64,000 bases of DNA from positions 62,001 through 126,000 of the forward strand of contig NZ_FUYV01000016.1 of NCBI RefSeq assembly GCF_900168165.1. The letters are read 5' to 3'. The DNA is from Alkalitalea saponilacus (GTDB lineage: Bacteria; Bacteroidota; Bacteroidia; Bacteroidales; Marinilabiliaceae). A program made the position numbers and the translations under genes. Position 1 is the stretch's first letter. Each line of letters begins with the position of its first letter. Below, one piece after another: positions 34,866-45,391 of this stretch. The notes under the pieces are model-generated. The model was not told the DNA's origin, made no database searches, and was given only the letters and a program-made list of their open reading frames with translations.

Positions 34866-35249
34866 ATGGCAGAAGAGAAACGTTCGATGAATGAATTTGA
34901 TTCTGGTCGTGAAGCGATGCAGGACATAAAGGGGTACACATTAAAGGATTTTCTTAATGGACAGGTTTTTAATAGTGCTTCGGTTGCTAAACAAGGACCC
35001 TTTCTGATTTTTCTGGTTTTTTTGGCCTTTATTTATATCAATAATCATTATAGTGTAGAGAAATTGCTGAAGGAGCAGGTGGCACTTACAAGAGAGGTTC
35101 AGCACTTAAAATATGAGGCGATCACAACATCATCCGAACTCATGCAGATGAGTCGGCAGTCGGAGGTGGTTCGAAGGGTGCAGCAAGCAGGGTTGGGGCT
35201 AGAAGTACTTAAAACACCCCCGAGGGTATTAAAAGTTGATAAAAAATAA
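34866..35249 (+). CDS. ftsL: FtsL-like cell division protein
   Basis: 127 residues with one transmembrane segment (about 45-60, GPFLIFLVFLAFIYI), a cytoplasmic N-terminus of about 40 residues and a periplasmic coiled coil (about 62-115). The size, topology and place between rsmH and ftsI identify the FtsL position; sequence similarity in this family is always low. FtsL joins FtsB and FtsQ and activates FtsW-FtsI at the septum. The cytoplasmic part is longer than usual. Confidence 0.75.
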   Translation: MAEEKRSMNEFDSGREAMQDIKGYTLKDFLNGQVFNSASVAKQGPFLIFLVFLAFIYINNHYSVEKLLKEQVALTREVQHLKYEAITTSSELMQMSRQSEVVRRVQQAGLGLEVLKTPPRVLKVDKK

Positions 35250-35264
35250 GGAGGAGGGAGACAC

Positions 35265-37376
35265 ATGGCCATAAAAAGAAGCATCATCTTCAGGGTGGGG
35301 ATTATATATCTCTTCTTCTTGGGACTCTCTTTTTGGCTTATTTTTGAACTGATTTCGTTGAAGCTTTTTGAGGCCGATCAATGGAAAGCCATTTCTCACA
35401 GCGGTAGCGACAGAAATATTGTAGATGCAAACCGTGGTGAAATTCTGGATGTAAACGGTCGGAAACTGGCTTGTTCTGTTCCCAGCTACCGGTTGTATAT
35501 GGATTTGCTTGCAGAAGGTTTAACCGACGAACTGTTCAATGCACACATTGACTCACTGGCCTGGCATCTTTCTAATTTCTTCAGGGATAAAAGTGCCGCA
35601 GCTTACAAAAGGGATTTGACGCTGGCACGTCAAAACGGGCGCCGCTATCATATGGTTCATCCTCGCAGGATTTCTTACACTGATTTGCAAAAAGTAAATA
35701 ATTTCCCATTATTCCGGCTTGGACGAAACAGGGGAGGATTTATTCCCGAACAATTTGACCGTCGTGAACTGCCTTTTGGTTCATTGGCTGCAAGAACCAT
35801 TGGAAAACTTTATGGCGAAAGTTCCAAAGGCGGTATGGTTGGATTGGAGCATGCGTATAATGATGTTTTGAGCGGAACAGCTGGAAGCAGTGCAATGAAG
35901 CGCGTTTCGGGACGATGGGTGCCGGAAGTGGTTGTTCCACCTGTGGATGGATTGGATGTTGTTACCACCATCGATATTGCAATCCAGGATGTGGCCGAAC
36001 ATGCACTGAGAAACCAACTTGTGAGACACAATGCCAGCCACGGTGTTGCTATTTTAATGGAGGTTCAGACAGGAGCCATCAAAGCGATCGCCAACCTTCA
36101 CAGGATCAGGCAAGGAGTTTATATTGAGGACTATTTTAATTATGCCATTGGTGCATCAACGGAACCGGGCTCAACTTTTAAATTGCCAGTTATTATGGCT
36201 GCCTTAGAAGATCGGACTATACGCGTAACAGACACCATAGACACGGGAAATGGAGCCTTTCGGTTTTTTGACCGGGTAATGCGTGATAGTAATCCGGCAG
36301 GTTTTGGAAAACTGAGCGTAAGTGAGGTGTTTGAAAAATCATCAAACGTTGGTATTTCCAAGGTTATTTTTGAGAATTATAAAGACAATCCTAGACGATT
36401 TGTAGATCGTTTGTACAATATGGGCCTCAACCGGCCTTTAGATGTTGAAATTCGTGGAGAGGGACGCCCTGTTATCAAGTACCCCGGAGACAATTCTTGG
36501 TCAGGAGTAACTTTACCTTGGATGTCTATTGGCTACGAGGTACAGTTAACGCCGCTGCAAACGCTTACTTTCTATAATGCGGTAGCCAACAAGGGACGAA
36601 TGGTTAAGCCTAAGTTTGTAAAAGGATACAGCAGGCACGGTCGTATGGTTAAAAGATTCGCTCCAGAAGTGATAAATCCTTCTATTGCTTCACGGGAGAC
36701 CATTGAAACTGCTCACCAGCTTTTATTGGGTGTTGTTGAGAGAGGTACGGCCACCAACATCAGAAACCGTCAGTACACAATTGCAGGAAAAACAGGCACA
36801 GCACAGGTGGCACGTGGTGCTGAAGGTTACAGGGGAGGGGGAAATGTTGAATACCAGGCTTCCTTTGTGGGATATTTTCCGGCTGACAATCCTCGATACT
36901 CCTGCATAGTAGTAGTTAGTGCCCCTTCAAACAATGTTTATTACGGGAATGTGGTGGCAGGCACTGTTTTCAGAGAGATTTCCGACAGAGTATATGCGAC
37001 AACCATTCATGAGGCTTCTACACCGGTAATTGTCGCACAGAACCCCAATGCTGTCTTGCCTTTTTCAAAAGGGGGAACTCGTGATGAGTTAAATAAGATT
37101 TATGGCAAATTAGGATTGCCAGTGTATGATAAAAGTACAGAAACGGAATGGATCTCCACAATGGCAACTGATTCGGCTATTGTAATGCGACCCAGAGCCA
37201 TCCCTTCGGGATTGGTTCCATCCGTCATTGGCATGGGAGCAAAAGATGCCATCGCAGTGTTAGAGAATGCAGGACTAAATGTACACATGCAGGGAGTTGG
37301 ACGTGTTGTGAGTCAGTCATTGGCAGCGGGAACTTCCTTTAGACGTGGAAATACCATTTATATTCGATTGAATTAA
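35265..37376 (+). CDS. ftsI: Septal peptidoglycan transpeptidase FtsI (PBP3) with PASTA domain
   Basis: 703 residues. The N-terminal transmembrane anchor (about 8-29) is followed by a pedestal domain (about 45-250) and the transpeptidase domain with STFK (nucleophile Ser303), SSN and KTGTAQ motifs. A single PASTA domain ends the protein (about 645-703, from GLVPSVIGMGAKDAI). It cross-links septal peptidoglycan together with FtsW. The PASTA tail is seen in Bacteroidota and Gram-positives but not in the E. coli protein. Preceded by GGAGGGAG, an unusually good Shine-Dalgarno for this phylum. Confidence 0.95.
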   Translation: MAIKRSIIFRVGIIYLFFLGLSFWLIFELISLKLFEADQWKAISHSGSDRNIVDANRGEILDVNGRKLACSVPSYRLYMDLLAEGLTDELFNAHIDSLAWHLSNFFRDKSAAAYKRDLTLARQNGRRYHMVHPRRISYTDLQKVNNFPLFRLGRNRGGFIPEQFDRRELPFGSLAARTIGKLYGESSKGGMVGLEHAYNDVLSGTAGSSAMKRVSGRWVPEVVVPPVDGLDVVTTIDIAIQDVAEHALRNQLVRHNASHGVAILMEVQTGAIKAIANLHRIRQGVYIEDYFNYAIGASTEPGSTFKLPVIMAALEDRTIRVTDTIDTGNGAFRFFDRVMRDSNPAGFGKLSVSEVFEKSSNVGISKVIFENYKDNPRRFVDRLYNMGLNRPLDVEIRGEGRPVIKYPGDNSWSGVTLPWMSIGYEVQLTPLQTLTFYNAVANKGRMVKPKFVKGYSRHGRMVKRFAPEVINPSIASRETIETAHQLLLGVVERGTATNIRNRQYTIAGKTGTAQVARGAEGYRGGGNVEYQASFVGYFPADNPRYSCIVVVSAPSNNVYYGNVVAGTVFREISDRVYATTIHEASTPVIVAQNPNAVLPFSKGGTRDELNKIYGKLGLPVYDKSTETEWISTMATDSAIVMRPRAIPSGLVPSVIGMGAKDAIAVLENAGLNVHMQGVGRVVSQSLAAGTSFRRGNTIYIRLN

Positions 37377-37394
37377 AGAGTAAAAGTTAAATAT

Positions 37395-38861
37395 ATGAAG
37401 CAATTCATTGATTATATCGCATTTCTTGAGGAGAAGAAAGTTGTGGGGAATGGCAATCCCAAACTGGATGCCATCGTGTTTGATTCAAGAAAGGCAAATG
37501 CTACATCCCTGTTTGTTGCCATGAAGGGTACTGTAACCGATGGGCACAAGTTTATTCCTGCAGTTTTTGAGGCAGGATGTCGTGCGGTGGTATGTCAGGA
37601 ATTGCCTGAAGCAATTCCTGATGATGCGGTGGTTGTTCAGGTTCGGGATTCTCACGAAGCCTTGGCAAAATTGGCCGCCTTTCATTTTGATTTTCCTTCT
37701 GATAAAATGAAGGTGGTGGGAGTGACCGGAACCAATGGAAAAACAACCGTTGCTACGCTACTTTACAGACTGGCTCTTAAACTTGGGTATAAAGTTGGAT
37801 TATGTTCTACGGTTGCCAATTTTATCAACGATGTTAAGTTAGATGCATCCCATACAACTCCCGATGCTGTGACGCTTCAGGGACTGATGCGTCAAATGGT
37901 GGATGAGGGTTGCGACTATTGTTTTATGGAGGTGAGTTCTCATGCTCTGGATCAGAAAAGGGTGGTTGGCATCAACTACAGAGGAGGAATATACACCAAC
38001 CTAACACACGACCATCTTGACTATCATAAAACTTTTGACGCATACCTGAAGGCTAAAAAAACTTTCTTCGACAATATGGCCAAAGAGGCCTTTGCTTTGG
38101 TCAATTGTGATGACAAAAACGGGATGGTCATGCTCCAGAATTGCAAAGCAAGCCATAGCACTTTCTCTTTACGGGAGATGGCCGATTTTCGCGGACGAAT
38201 CATCGAGAGTCTGTTTGAAGGGATGCAATTAGAGTTTAACGGAAAAGAGATGTGGACTCCTTTTATCGGCCGTTTTAATGCATCGAATCTTCTGGCTGTT
38301 TATGGTGCCGCCATTTTGTTGGGATGGGATGAGCAGGAGGTGTTGAGATCTTTAAGTAGCCTTAGGTCGGTAGATGGACGGTTTGAAACAATCCGATCGA
38401 AAACCGGCGTTACCGGTGTGGTTGATTACGCCCACACCCCCGATGCACTGATTAATGTGCTGGAAGCTTTAAATCAAATTCGTAAACCCGAAAATGAGCT
38501 GATAACCGTGGTGGGAGCCGGAGGCGACCGCGATGCCACCAAACGGCCAATTATGGCTGCCGAAGCTGTTAAAAGCAGCTCACGGGTCATCCTGACTTCT
38601 GATAATCCGCGAAGCGAAAACCCGGAAACCATCATTGAGCAAATGATGGAAGGCGTACCTTTTAGTGATCGCATAAAAGTGATTTGTATTACAAACCGAA
38701 AAGAAGCCATTAAAACGGCCTGCACACTTGCTAAGAAAGGAGATGTTATTCTGGTGGCAGGCAAGGGACACGAGACATATCAGGAAGTTAAAGGTGTTCG
38801 TACCCATTTTGACGATCGCGAAATTATGCGTGACTATTTTGAACAGCTTACTGACAGATGA
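37395..38861 (+). CDS. murE: UDP-MurNAc-tripeptide synthetase MurE (meso-DAP type)
   Basis: 488 residues. The ATP-binding loop is TGTNGKTT (111-118). The substrate-selecting motif DNPR (in SDNPRSEN) marks the meso-diaminopimelate-adding enzyme rather than the lysine type. It adds the third residue to UDP-MurNAc-L-Ala-D-Glu in the cytoplasm. The mature wall should thus be mDAP-type. The next gene, murF in many clusters, is missing: mraY follows after 124 bp. Confidence 0.96.
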   Translation: MKQFIDYIAFLEEKKVVGNGNPKLDAIVFDSRKANATSLFVAMKGTVTDGHKFIPAVFEAGCRAVVCQELPEAIPDDAVVVQVRDSHEALAKLAAFHFDFPSDKMKVVGVTGTNGKTTVATLLYRLALKLGYKVGLCSTVANFINDVKLDASHTTPDAVTLQGLMRQMVDEGCDYCFMEVSSHALDQKRVVGINYRGGIYTNLTHDHLDYHKTFDAYLKAKKTFFDNMAKEAFALVNCDDKNGMVMLQNCKASHSTFSLREMADFRGRIIESLFEGMQLEFNGKEMWTPFIGRFNASNLLAVYGAAILLGWDEQEVLRSLSSLRSVDGRFETIRSKTGVTGVVDYAHTPDALINVLEALNQIRKPENELITVVGAGGDRDATKRPIMAAEAVKSSSRVILTSDNPRSENPETIIEQMMEGVPFSDRIKVICITNRKEAIKTACTLAKKGDVILVAGKGHETYQEVKGVRTHFDDREIMRDYFEQLTDR

Positions 38862-38985
38862 TAAGAATTACAGATATGAGATATAAAGGCATTACAAATT
38901 TTGAAGAGTCCTGTAAATCTATTGCTTATCTGATTGTACAACATCTGGATATCTAATTGTCTAACATCTATACATCTAAATAAAA

Positions 38986-40218
38986 ATGCTTTTTTATCTA
39001 TTTGAATATTTGCAATCCATCGATTTCCCCGGAGCCGGGATGTTCCAATACATCTCTTTCCGATCGGGAATGGCTGTTATTTTTTCCTTACTCATTGGTC
39101 TTTTTATTGGTAAATGGGTAATTCGGAAATTGCAGAAACAACAAATCGGTGAAGTGGTTCGCGATCTTGGACTGGAAGGACAATACCAAAAGATTGGAAC
39201 TCCTACCATGGGTGGCGTTATTATTATTGTCTCCATCCTGATTCCAGTGCTTATGTTTGCGCGGCTCGACAATGTTTATGTACTGCTGATGGTAGTCACA
39301 ACTGTTTGGCTGGGGATCATTGGATTTCTTGATGATTACATCAAAGTTTTTAAGAAAAACAAGGAAGGACTGGCCGGCAGATTTAAAATCATCGGACAGG
39401 TTGGTTTGGGGTTAATCGTAGGACTTACGCTCTATTTTAATCAGGATGTGGTAGCACGAATCAAAACACCGGTACCCGATATGTACGTTGAATCTGTTGA
39501 GGGTGAAAAAGTGCAGAAAATAAAAGTGGAAACCATTAAAGCTCCCGTAACAAACGTCCCATTCTTTAAAAACAACCGGATAAACTATACCTCTTTGGTT
39601 GAGTTTTTAGGTGATAAAGCCAAAGCATGGGGGTGGGTGGTATTTGTTCTGGTGGTGACATTTATTATAACCGCCGTCTCCAACGGCGCAAACATGACGG
39701 ACGGGTTGGATGGCTTGGCAACGGGGGTCTCCTCCATAATAGGAGTCACTCTCGGAATTTTTGCCTACGTCTCAGGCCATGCCATTTATGCCGATTATTT
39801 AAACATCATGTTCATTCCGCACTCGCAGGAGTTGGTGGTGTTTATGAGTGCATTTATAGGTGCGTGTATCGGATTTCTTTGGTATAACTCATTCCCGGCG
39901 CAGGTTTTTATGGGTGATACAGGCAGCTTGACCATTGGAGGCATCATTGCTGTTTTTGCAATATTGGTCAGGATAGAGTTGTTGATACCAATTCTTTGCG
40001 GAGTTTTTTTGGTTGAGAATTTATCTGTGATGATTCAGGTTGGATATTTTAAATATACCAAACGAAAATATGGAGAGGGGCGTCGTGTGTTTAAAATGGC
40101 ACCTTTGCACCACCATTATCAAATGAAAGGATATACTGAATCCAAAATCGTTACGCGATTTTGGATTGTGAGCATCATATTGGCAGTACTGACCATTGTC
40201 ACATTAAAAATCAGGTAA
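38986..40218 (+). CDS. mraY: Phospho-MurNAc-pentapeptide transferase MraY
   Basis: 410 residues with about ten membrane segments. The catalytic aspartates are seen in FLDDYIKV and [12 protein letters not shown], and the late FMGDTGSL and HHHYQMKG motifs are complete. It makes lipid I from UDP-MurNAc-pentapeptide and undecaprenyl phosphate. It is about 50 residues longer than the E. coli enzyme because of a polar insert near residues 155-205, usual in Bacteroidota. Preceded by a short AT-rich stretch with TCTAA repeats. Confidence 0.95.
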   Translation: MLFYLFEYLQSIDFPGAGMFQYISFRSGMAVIFSLLIGLFIGKWVIRKLQKQQIGEVVRDLGLEGQYQKIGTPTMGGVIIIVSILIPVLMFARLDNVYVLLMVVTTVWLGIIGFLDDYIKVFKKNKEGLAGRFKIIGQVGLGLIVGLTLYFNQDVVARIKTPVPDMYVESVEGEKVQKIKVETIKAPVTNVPFFKNNRINYTSLVEFLGDKAKAWGWVVFVLVVTFIITAVSNGANMTDGLDGLATGVSSIIGVTLGIFAYVSGHAIYADYLNIMFIPHSQELVVFMSAFIGACIGFLWYNSFPAQVFMGDTGSLTIGGIIAVFAILVRIELLIPILCGVFLVENLSVMIQVGYFKYTKRKYGEGRRVFKMAPLHHHYQMKGYTESKIVTRFWIVSIILAVLTIVTLKIR

Positions 40219-40219
40219 A

Positions 40220-41554
40220 ATGCAAAAGAAAATTGTTATTCTGGGTGCAGGCGAAAGCGGAACAGGTGCCGCTCTTTTAGCTAAAAGCAAAGGATTCAAG
40301 GTGTTTGTTTCCGATATGGGACAAATTGCTCCCGGCTTTCGTCGTGAACTGGAGGATAACAATATCCTTTTTGAAGAGGGACAGCATTCATTTGAGAAGT
40401 TTGCCGAAGTAAAAGAAGTGATTAAAAGTCCCGGAATTCCCGATTCGGCTCCAATTGTGGTTAAGTTAAAATCTAATGGGGTTTCTATTATTTCTGATAT
40501 TGAATTTGCCGGACGATACAGTAAGGCTCACATCATAGGAATTACAGGAAGCAATGGAAAAACCACAACTACGTTGTGGTTACATCACATCATGAAAATG
40601 GCAGGACTTGATGCTGTTTTGTCGGGAAATATTGGTGTAAGCCCATGCAGAACGCTGGTTGAACGCGATCCTGACTATTTTGTAATGGAACTGAGCAGTT
40701 TCCAGCTGGATGGAATCTTCTCTTTTCGGGTAAATACTGCAGTTATTACCAACATCACGCCCGACCATCTGGATAGATATGAATACCGTATGGATAATTA
40801 TGTGGCATCCAAATTCCGCATCATTCAAAACCAACTCAGCGACGACTGCTTTATCTGGTGCCTGAATGATGATGTGATAAACCGAAATCTGAGAAATGGA
40901 ATAACACCTGCTCATTTAATGCCTTTTTCACTTGATAAAGAGTGTGCCGCAAGGGTTGAGGATATGGAGTTGAGAACAGAAATTAACGAGCGAAAACTTA
41001 TTTTGCCAATTAATGAAATTTCTCTCACGGGGAAACATAATTTGTACAATGCCATGGCTGCATCGTTGGCTGCTATGCACGCTGGGGTTGAAATTGAAGC
41101 CATTAAAGAAGGTTTGAGAACGTTTGGTGGGGTTGAGCACCGCCTGGAAAAGGTTGGCGAGAAAAATGGAGTACTGTTTATTAATGACTCAAAAGCCACC
41201 AATGTAAATTCCACATGGTATGCGCTGGATAGTATGAAAAGTCCAGTTGTTTGGATAGCAGGTGGAACGGATAAGGGAAATGATTATTCGGAGTTGAACG
41301 GATTGGTTAAAGAGAAAGTTAAAGCCCTTGTTTGCATGGGGTTGGAGAACACTCCTCTTAAAAATGCTTTTGGCACCATTGTGCCAAAATTGGTGGAGAC
41401 AAAAAGTATGGAAGAGGCCGTTAAAATTGCTAAGGAATTAGCCGTAGAAGGAGATGTGGTTCTATTATCGCCGGCGTGTGCCAGTTTCGATTTGTTTAAA
41501 AACTATGAGCACCGAGGCAATTTGTTTAAGGAAATGGTTGGAAAAACTCAATAG
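40220..41554 (+). CDS. murD: UDP-MurNAc-L-alanine--D-glutamate ligase MurD
   Basis: 444 residues. N-terminal UDP-binding fold (KIVILGAGESGTGAA), ATP loop GSNGKTT (110-116), central TNITPDHLDR and C-terminal GGTDKGNDY. It adds D-glutamate in the cytoplasm. It begins 1 nt after the mraY stop, so translation is coupled. Confidence 0.95.
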   Translation: MQKKIVILGAGESGTGAALLAKSKGFKVFVSDMGQIAPGFRRELEDNNILFEEGQHSFEKFAEVKEVIKSPGIPDSAPIVVKLKSNGVSIISDIEFAGRYSKAHIIGITGSNGKTTTTLWLHHIMKMAGLDAVLSGNIGVSPCRTLVERDPDYFVMELSSFQLDGIFSFRVNTAVITNITPDHLDRYEYRMDNYVASKFRIIQNQLSDDCFIWCLNDDVINRNLRNGITPAHLMPFSLDKECAARVEDMELRTEINERKLILPINEISLTGKHNLYNAMAASLAAMHAGVEIEAIKEGLRTFGGVEHRLEKVGEKNGVLFINDSKATNVNSTWYALDSMKSPVVWIAGGTDKGNDYSELNGLVKEKVKALVCMGLENTPLKNAFGTIVPKLVETKSMEEAVKIAKELAVEGDVVLLSPACASFDLFKNYEHRGNLFKEMVGKTQ

Positions 41555-41557
41555 AAC

Positions 41558-42745
41558 ATGGGAAATCTGGTAAAAAAATATTTAAAAGGAGACTCTATAA
41601 TCTGGGTGATCATTGTTACTTTGTCCATCGTCTCCCTGCTGTCGGTGTATAGTGCAACCGGATTTTTGGCATATAAATATCAAGGGGGTAACACATCGCA
41701 TTATATGTTTCGTCAGCTCTTTTCTTTGGGTATCGGGTTTGGGGTCATCGTTTTGGTGCATAATATATCCTATAAGTGGTTTGCCCGCTTTAGTCTGGTT
41801 GGGTTGTATTTCTCTATTGCATTATTGGCCATCACACTAATTGCCGGGGTAAATCTCAATATGGCCAGTCGCTGGTTAACCATTCCGGTTATTGGAATCA
41901 CCTTTCAGCCATCCGAGATGGCAAAATTGGCGCTGATTGTTTTTGTGGCCAGAGTTCTGGCTCAGCATCAGAAAGATGATGCACCAACCCGGGAGGCCTT
42001 TAAACCCATCATGTTTTATGTGATGATAGTGGCAGGACTGATTTTTAGTGAAAACCTTTCCACCTCACTACTGGTGCTTTCTGTGGCAATGGCGATGATG
42101 TTTGTTGGCCGTGTACCACTGAAATATCTGCTGGGAACAGGACTGGCCGGGATTTTACTCGTTGTTGTGGTTTTGATATTGGCTCCAAAGGTTACTTTTT
42201 TGCCGCGAGCCCAAACCTGGTCTTCAAGGGTTGAGCAGTTTTTTAGTCCTGAAAAGGCCGACCGTTCATCCATGTATCAGCTGGAGCAAAGTAAAATAGC
42301 TGTTGCCTCCGGCGGATTCTTCGGAAAAGGTCCCGGTAACAGCGTGCAGCGCAATTTTATTCCTCACCCATACAGTGATTTTATTTTTGCCATCATTGCC
42401 GAAGAGTATGGTTTTCTTGGCCCCTTTGTGGTTTTGATGTGTTATCTCTTCCTGTTGGCGCGGATTGGGGTTATTGTGCATGCCAGTACCCGGACTTTCC
42501 CGGCATTTTTATCTCTTGGTTTGGGATTGATGCTTGTTTCTCAGGCATTTGTCAATATGGGAGTCGCCGTGGGTATTTTCCCGGTTACGGGTCAGCCATT
42601 GCCGCTTGTGAGCCTTGGAACCACGTCTGTTCTATTTACTTGTGTGGCATTCGGAATGATTCTGAGCGTTAGCCGACATAACATGGAAGAGAAGGAGAAA
42701 GCCAAAAAACAATCTGCCGTTATAGTAAATGATGAAATGGCATAA
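41558..42745 (+). CDS. ftsW: Septal peptidoglycan glycosyltransferase FtsW
   Basis: 395 residues, ten membrane segments, SEDS family. The conserved GITFQPSEMAKL, the periplasmic-loop AEEYGFLGP and the C-terminal PVTGQPLPLVSLGTTS motifs are present. It polymerises lipid II at the septum with FtsI. It starts 3 nt after murD. Confidence 0.95.
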   Translation: MGNLVKKYLKGDSIIWVIIVTLSIVSLLSVYSATGFLAYKYQGGNTSHYMFRQLFSLGIGFGVIVLVHNISYKWFARFSLVGLYFSIALLAITLIAGVNLNMASRWLTIPVIGITFQPSEMAKLALIVFVARVLAQHQKDDAPTREAFKPIMFYVMIVAGLIFSENLSTSLLVLSVAMAMMFVGRVPLKYLLGTGLAGILLVVVVLILAPKVTFLPRAQTWSSRVEQFFSPEKADRSSMYQLEQSKIAVASGGFFGKGPGNSVQRNFIPHPYSDFIFAIIAEEYGFLGPFVVLMCYLFLLARIGVIVHASTRTFPAFLSLGLGLMLVSQAFVNMGVAVGIFPVTGQPLPLVSLGTTSVLFTCVAFGMILSVSRHNMEEKEKAKKQSAVIVNDEMA

Positions 42746-42762
42746 ACATTTAAACAAATCTG

Positions 42763-43866
42763 ATGATACTAAAGCAACCAAATATCATAATCAGCGGAGG
42801 AGGAACGGGAGGCCACATATTTCCGGCCATTTCTATTGCCGATGCCATTACAAAGCAAATGCCGGATTGTAAAATCCTTTTCGTCGGAGCCAAAGGACGT
42901 ATGGAGATGGAGCGGGTTCCTGCTGCAGGTTACGAGATTGTTGGATTGCCAGTTGCCGGTTTTCAGCGCAGGATGACTTGGAAAAATATCACTTTTTTCT
43001 ACAAGTTGGCAGCAAGTATGTATCAGGCACGGAAAATTGTGAGGCAGTTTAAGCCTCAGGTGGTTGTAGGAGTGGGGGGGTATGCAAGCGGCCCGGTTTT
43101 GCGCGCAGCATCATCGGTGGGGATTCCTACTCTTATTCAGGAGCAAAACAGTTTTCCCGGTGTTACCAACAGGATTCTTGCCAAAAAGGCCTCTGCCATT
43201 TGCGTTGCTTACCCCGGAATGGAGCGGTTTTTCTCGGCGCATAAAATCATATTCACCGGTAATCCCATCAGAAAGCAACTTTTGGAACATGTGGATACCA
43301 ATGCAGCTTATGAATATTTTGGTCTCGAAAAGGGAGTTAAAACCATTCTAGTTGTTGGTGGCAGTTTGGGAGCAGGAAGCATAAATAAAGGTGTATTGAA
43401 TAGAATAGAAGAGTTGCGAGAGCAACCTCTTCAACTGATATGGCAAACAGGAAAATTCTATTTTGAAGAGGTTGATGCGAAAATGAGCATTATAAATCTG
43501 CCAAATGTTAAAGCCATGGCTTTTGTTCAGCGAATGGACTATGCTTATAGCATAGCCGATTTGGTTATTTCAAGAGCCGGTGCTGGAACCATCAGTGAGC
43601 TGGCTTTACTTGGTAAGCCTTCGTTGCTGGTGCCTTCGCCCAATGTTTCAGAAGATCATCAAACCAAAAATGCCATGGCGCTGGTGGAGAAAGATGGTGC
43701 TGTTCTGGTTAAAGATTCTGACACTGAAGCGATGCTTCTGCCAACAGCCATAGAGTTACTGAATAACCCATCGAAGTTGAAAGTTTTAAGCAACAACATT
43801 AAAAACTTTGCCAAACCAGATGCCGGCGAGGTTATAGCCGGTGAAGTATTGAAATTGATAAAGTAA
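42763..43866 (+). CDS. murG: Lipid II synthase MurG (GlcNAc transferase)
   Basis: 367 residues, GT28 family. N-terminal ISGGGTGGHIFPAISIA, the GVGGYASGP loop and QEQNSFPG, and the C-terminal ISRAGAGTISEL donor site are all intact. It transfers GlcNAc to lipid I at the inner face of the membrane. 17 nt after ftsW. Confidence 0.96.
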   Translation: MILKQPNIIISGGGTGGHIFPAISIADAITKQMPDCKILFVGAKGRMEMERVPAAGYEIVGLPVAGFQRRMTWKNITFFYKLAASMYQARKIVRQFKPQVVVGVGGYASGPVLRAASSVGIPTLIQEQNSFPGVTNRILAKKASAICVAYPGMERFFSAHKIIFTGNPIRKQLLEHVDTNAAYEYFGLEKGVKTILVVGGSLGAGSINKGVLNRIEELREQPLQLIWQTGKFYFEEVDAKMSIINLPNVKAMAFVQRMDYAYSIADLVISRAGAGTISELALLGKPSLLVPSPNVSEDHQTKNAMALVEKDGAVLVKDSDTEAMLLPTAIELLNNPSKLKVLSNNIKNFAKPDAGEVIAGEVLKLIK

Positions 43867-43886
43867 GAAAAGGATCTTTAAGATAT

Positions 43887-45278
43887 ATGAATTTAGCAGA
43901 CAACATAAAGCAGGTTTGGTTCATCGGAATCGGCGGCATCGGAATGAGTGCTGTTGCCCGGTATTTTCATCTCAAGGGAATGCGAGTAGCTGGTTACGAC
44001 CGAACGCCATCAGTGATTACTGATGCCATTGAATCTGAAGGCATGGAAGTCTGTTTTTCTGATGGTGTTGAACTAATAGGTGACGATTTTCGTGATGGTT
44101 CAACCACTTTAGTGGTTTTCACCCCTGCGGTTGAGGCATCGCACAGGCAGTTGATCTGGTTTCGTGAACACGGCTTTACCGTGTTAAAACGTTCTGAAGT
44201 GTTGGGTTTGATTACACAAAACAGCACCGCTGTTTGTGTGGCCGGTACGCATGGCAAAACCACTATTTCGACCATGGCTACCCATCTTTTCCGGCAGAGT
44301 GGTGTCGGTTGCACTGCTTTTTTGGGAGGCATTTCCAGAAATTACAGAACCAACTTTCTGTGGGATGAAAAATCCCCATTTACCATTCTGGAGGCAGATG
44401 AGTTTGACCGTTCGTTTTTGAGGCTTACACCTCAAACGGCAATTGTTTCCGCAATTGATGCCGACCATCTGGACATTTACGGCAATAAGGATGAGGTTGA
44501 AAAAGCTTTCGTGGAATTTGGAAACAGAATAGCTGAAAACGGAAATCTTTTGATAAAAAAAGGTATTGACGTCAATTGGAAACTGAACAATGGTGTGCGG
44601 ATGTTCACCTATTCGCTGAACCAAACGGCCGATTTTTACGCAAAGGATGTGCAGCTTCAAAATGGTCGTTACTGTTTTAACATGGTCACACCTTTTGGCG
44701 AAATTGAAGGGTTGACATGCGGAATTCCTGGTTTGGTTAATGTTGAAAACGCCATTGGCGCAATGGCGCTGGCATTGCTCAATGGAGTAGATGAAGAGGA
44801 AATCAGGAAGGCATTGCCAACATTTACTGGAATAGCCAGACGTTTTGATGTTCTAATTAACCAGCCACAATTGGTTTATATCGATGATTACGCCCATCAT
44901 CCTGAAGAGATACGAGCCACGTTGTCGAGTGTGAAGAATCTTTACCCGGGAGTGCCCGTAACCGGCATTTTTCAGCCCCATCTTTTTACTCGCACAAGGG
45001 ATTTTGCAGAGGAATTTGCCGCTTCGTTATCTGTGTTGGATGAGGTTTTATTGATGGATATATATCCTGCTCGGGAAAATCCCATTGAAGGGGTGGATTC
45101 ACAAATGATTGGTGAAAAAATTAAGAATATCTCTGTGATATACTGCAACAGAACCGATGTTGTAGAAAAACTCAATATTACCACTCCACGAGTGGTTATA
45201 TCCATGGGAGCCGGAGACATCGACCGGGAAGTGAATCGTTTAAAAGACAAAATTGAACAACTTATCAAGCAAAAATAA
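43887..45278 (+). CDS. murC: UDP-MurNAc--L-alanine ligase MurC
   Basis: 463 residues. Start fold FIGIGGIGMSAVAR, ATP loop GTHGKTT (120-126), EADEFDRSFL and DDYAHHPEEIRAT complete the family. It adds the first amino acid to UDP-MurNAc. A 113-bp gap follows before ftsQ, the largest one inside this part of the cluster; murB and ddl, sometimes found here, are absent. Confidence 0.96.
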   Translation: MNLADNIKQVWFIGIGGIGMSAVARYFHLKGMRVAGYDRTPSVITDAIESEGMEVCFSDGVELIGDDFRDGSTTLVVFTPAVEASHRQLIWFREHGFTVLKRSEVLGLITQNSTAVCVAGTHGKTTISTMATHLFRQSGVGCTAFLGGISRNYRTNFLWDEKSPFTILEADEFDRSFLRLTPQTAIVSAIDADHLDIYGNKDEVEKAFVEFGNRIAENGNLLIKKGIDVNWKLNNGVRMFTYSLNQTADFYAKDVQLQNGRYCFNMVTPFGEIEGLTCGIPGLVNVENAIGAMALALLNGVDEEEIRKALPTFTGIARRFDVLINQPQLVYIDDYAHHPEEIRATLSSVKNLYPGVPVTGIFQPHLFTRTRDFAEEFAASLSVLDEVLLMDIYPARENPIEGVDSQMIGEKIKNISVIYCNRTDVVEKLNITTPRVVISMGAGDIDREVNRLKDKIEQLIKQK

Positions 45279-45391
45279 CTGTTTATAAAACTCTTTGATT
45301 TGTTGATAAATAAACTGTTCGTGAGTAAGGTTGGGAGTGTGAAAAAGTTTATATTTAAGCGAATTATAATGGTTTGGAAGTTCGGGAATTA

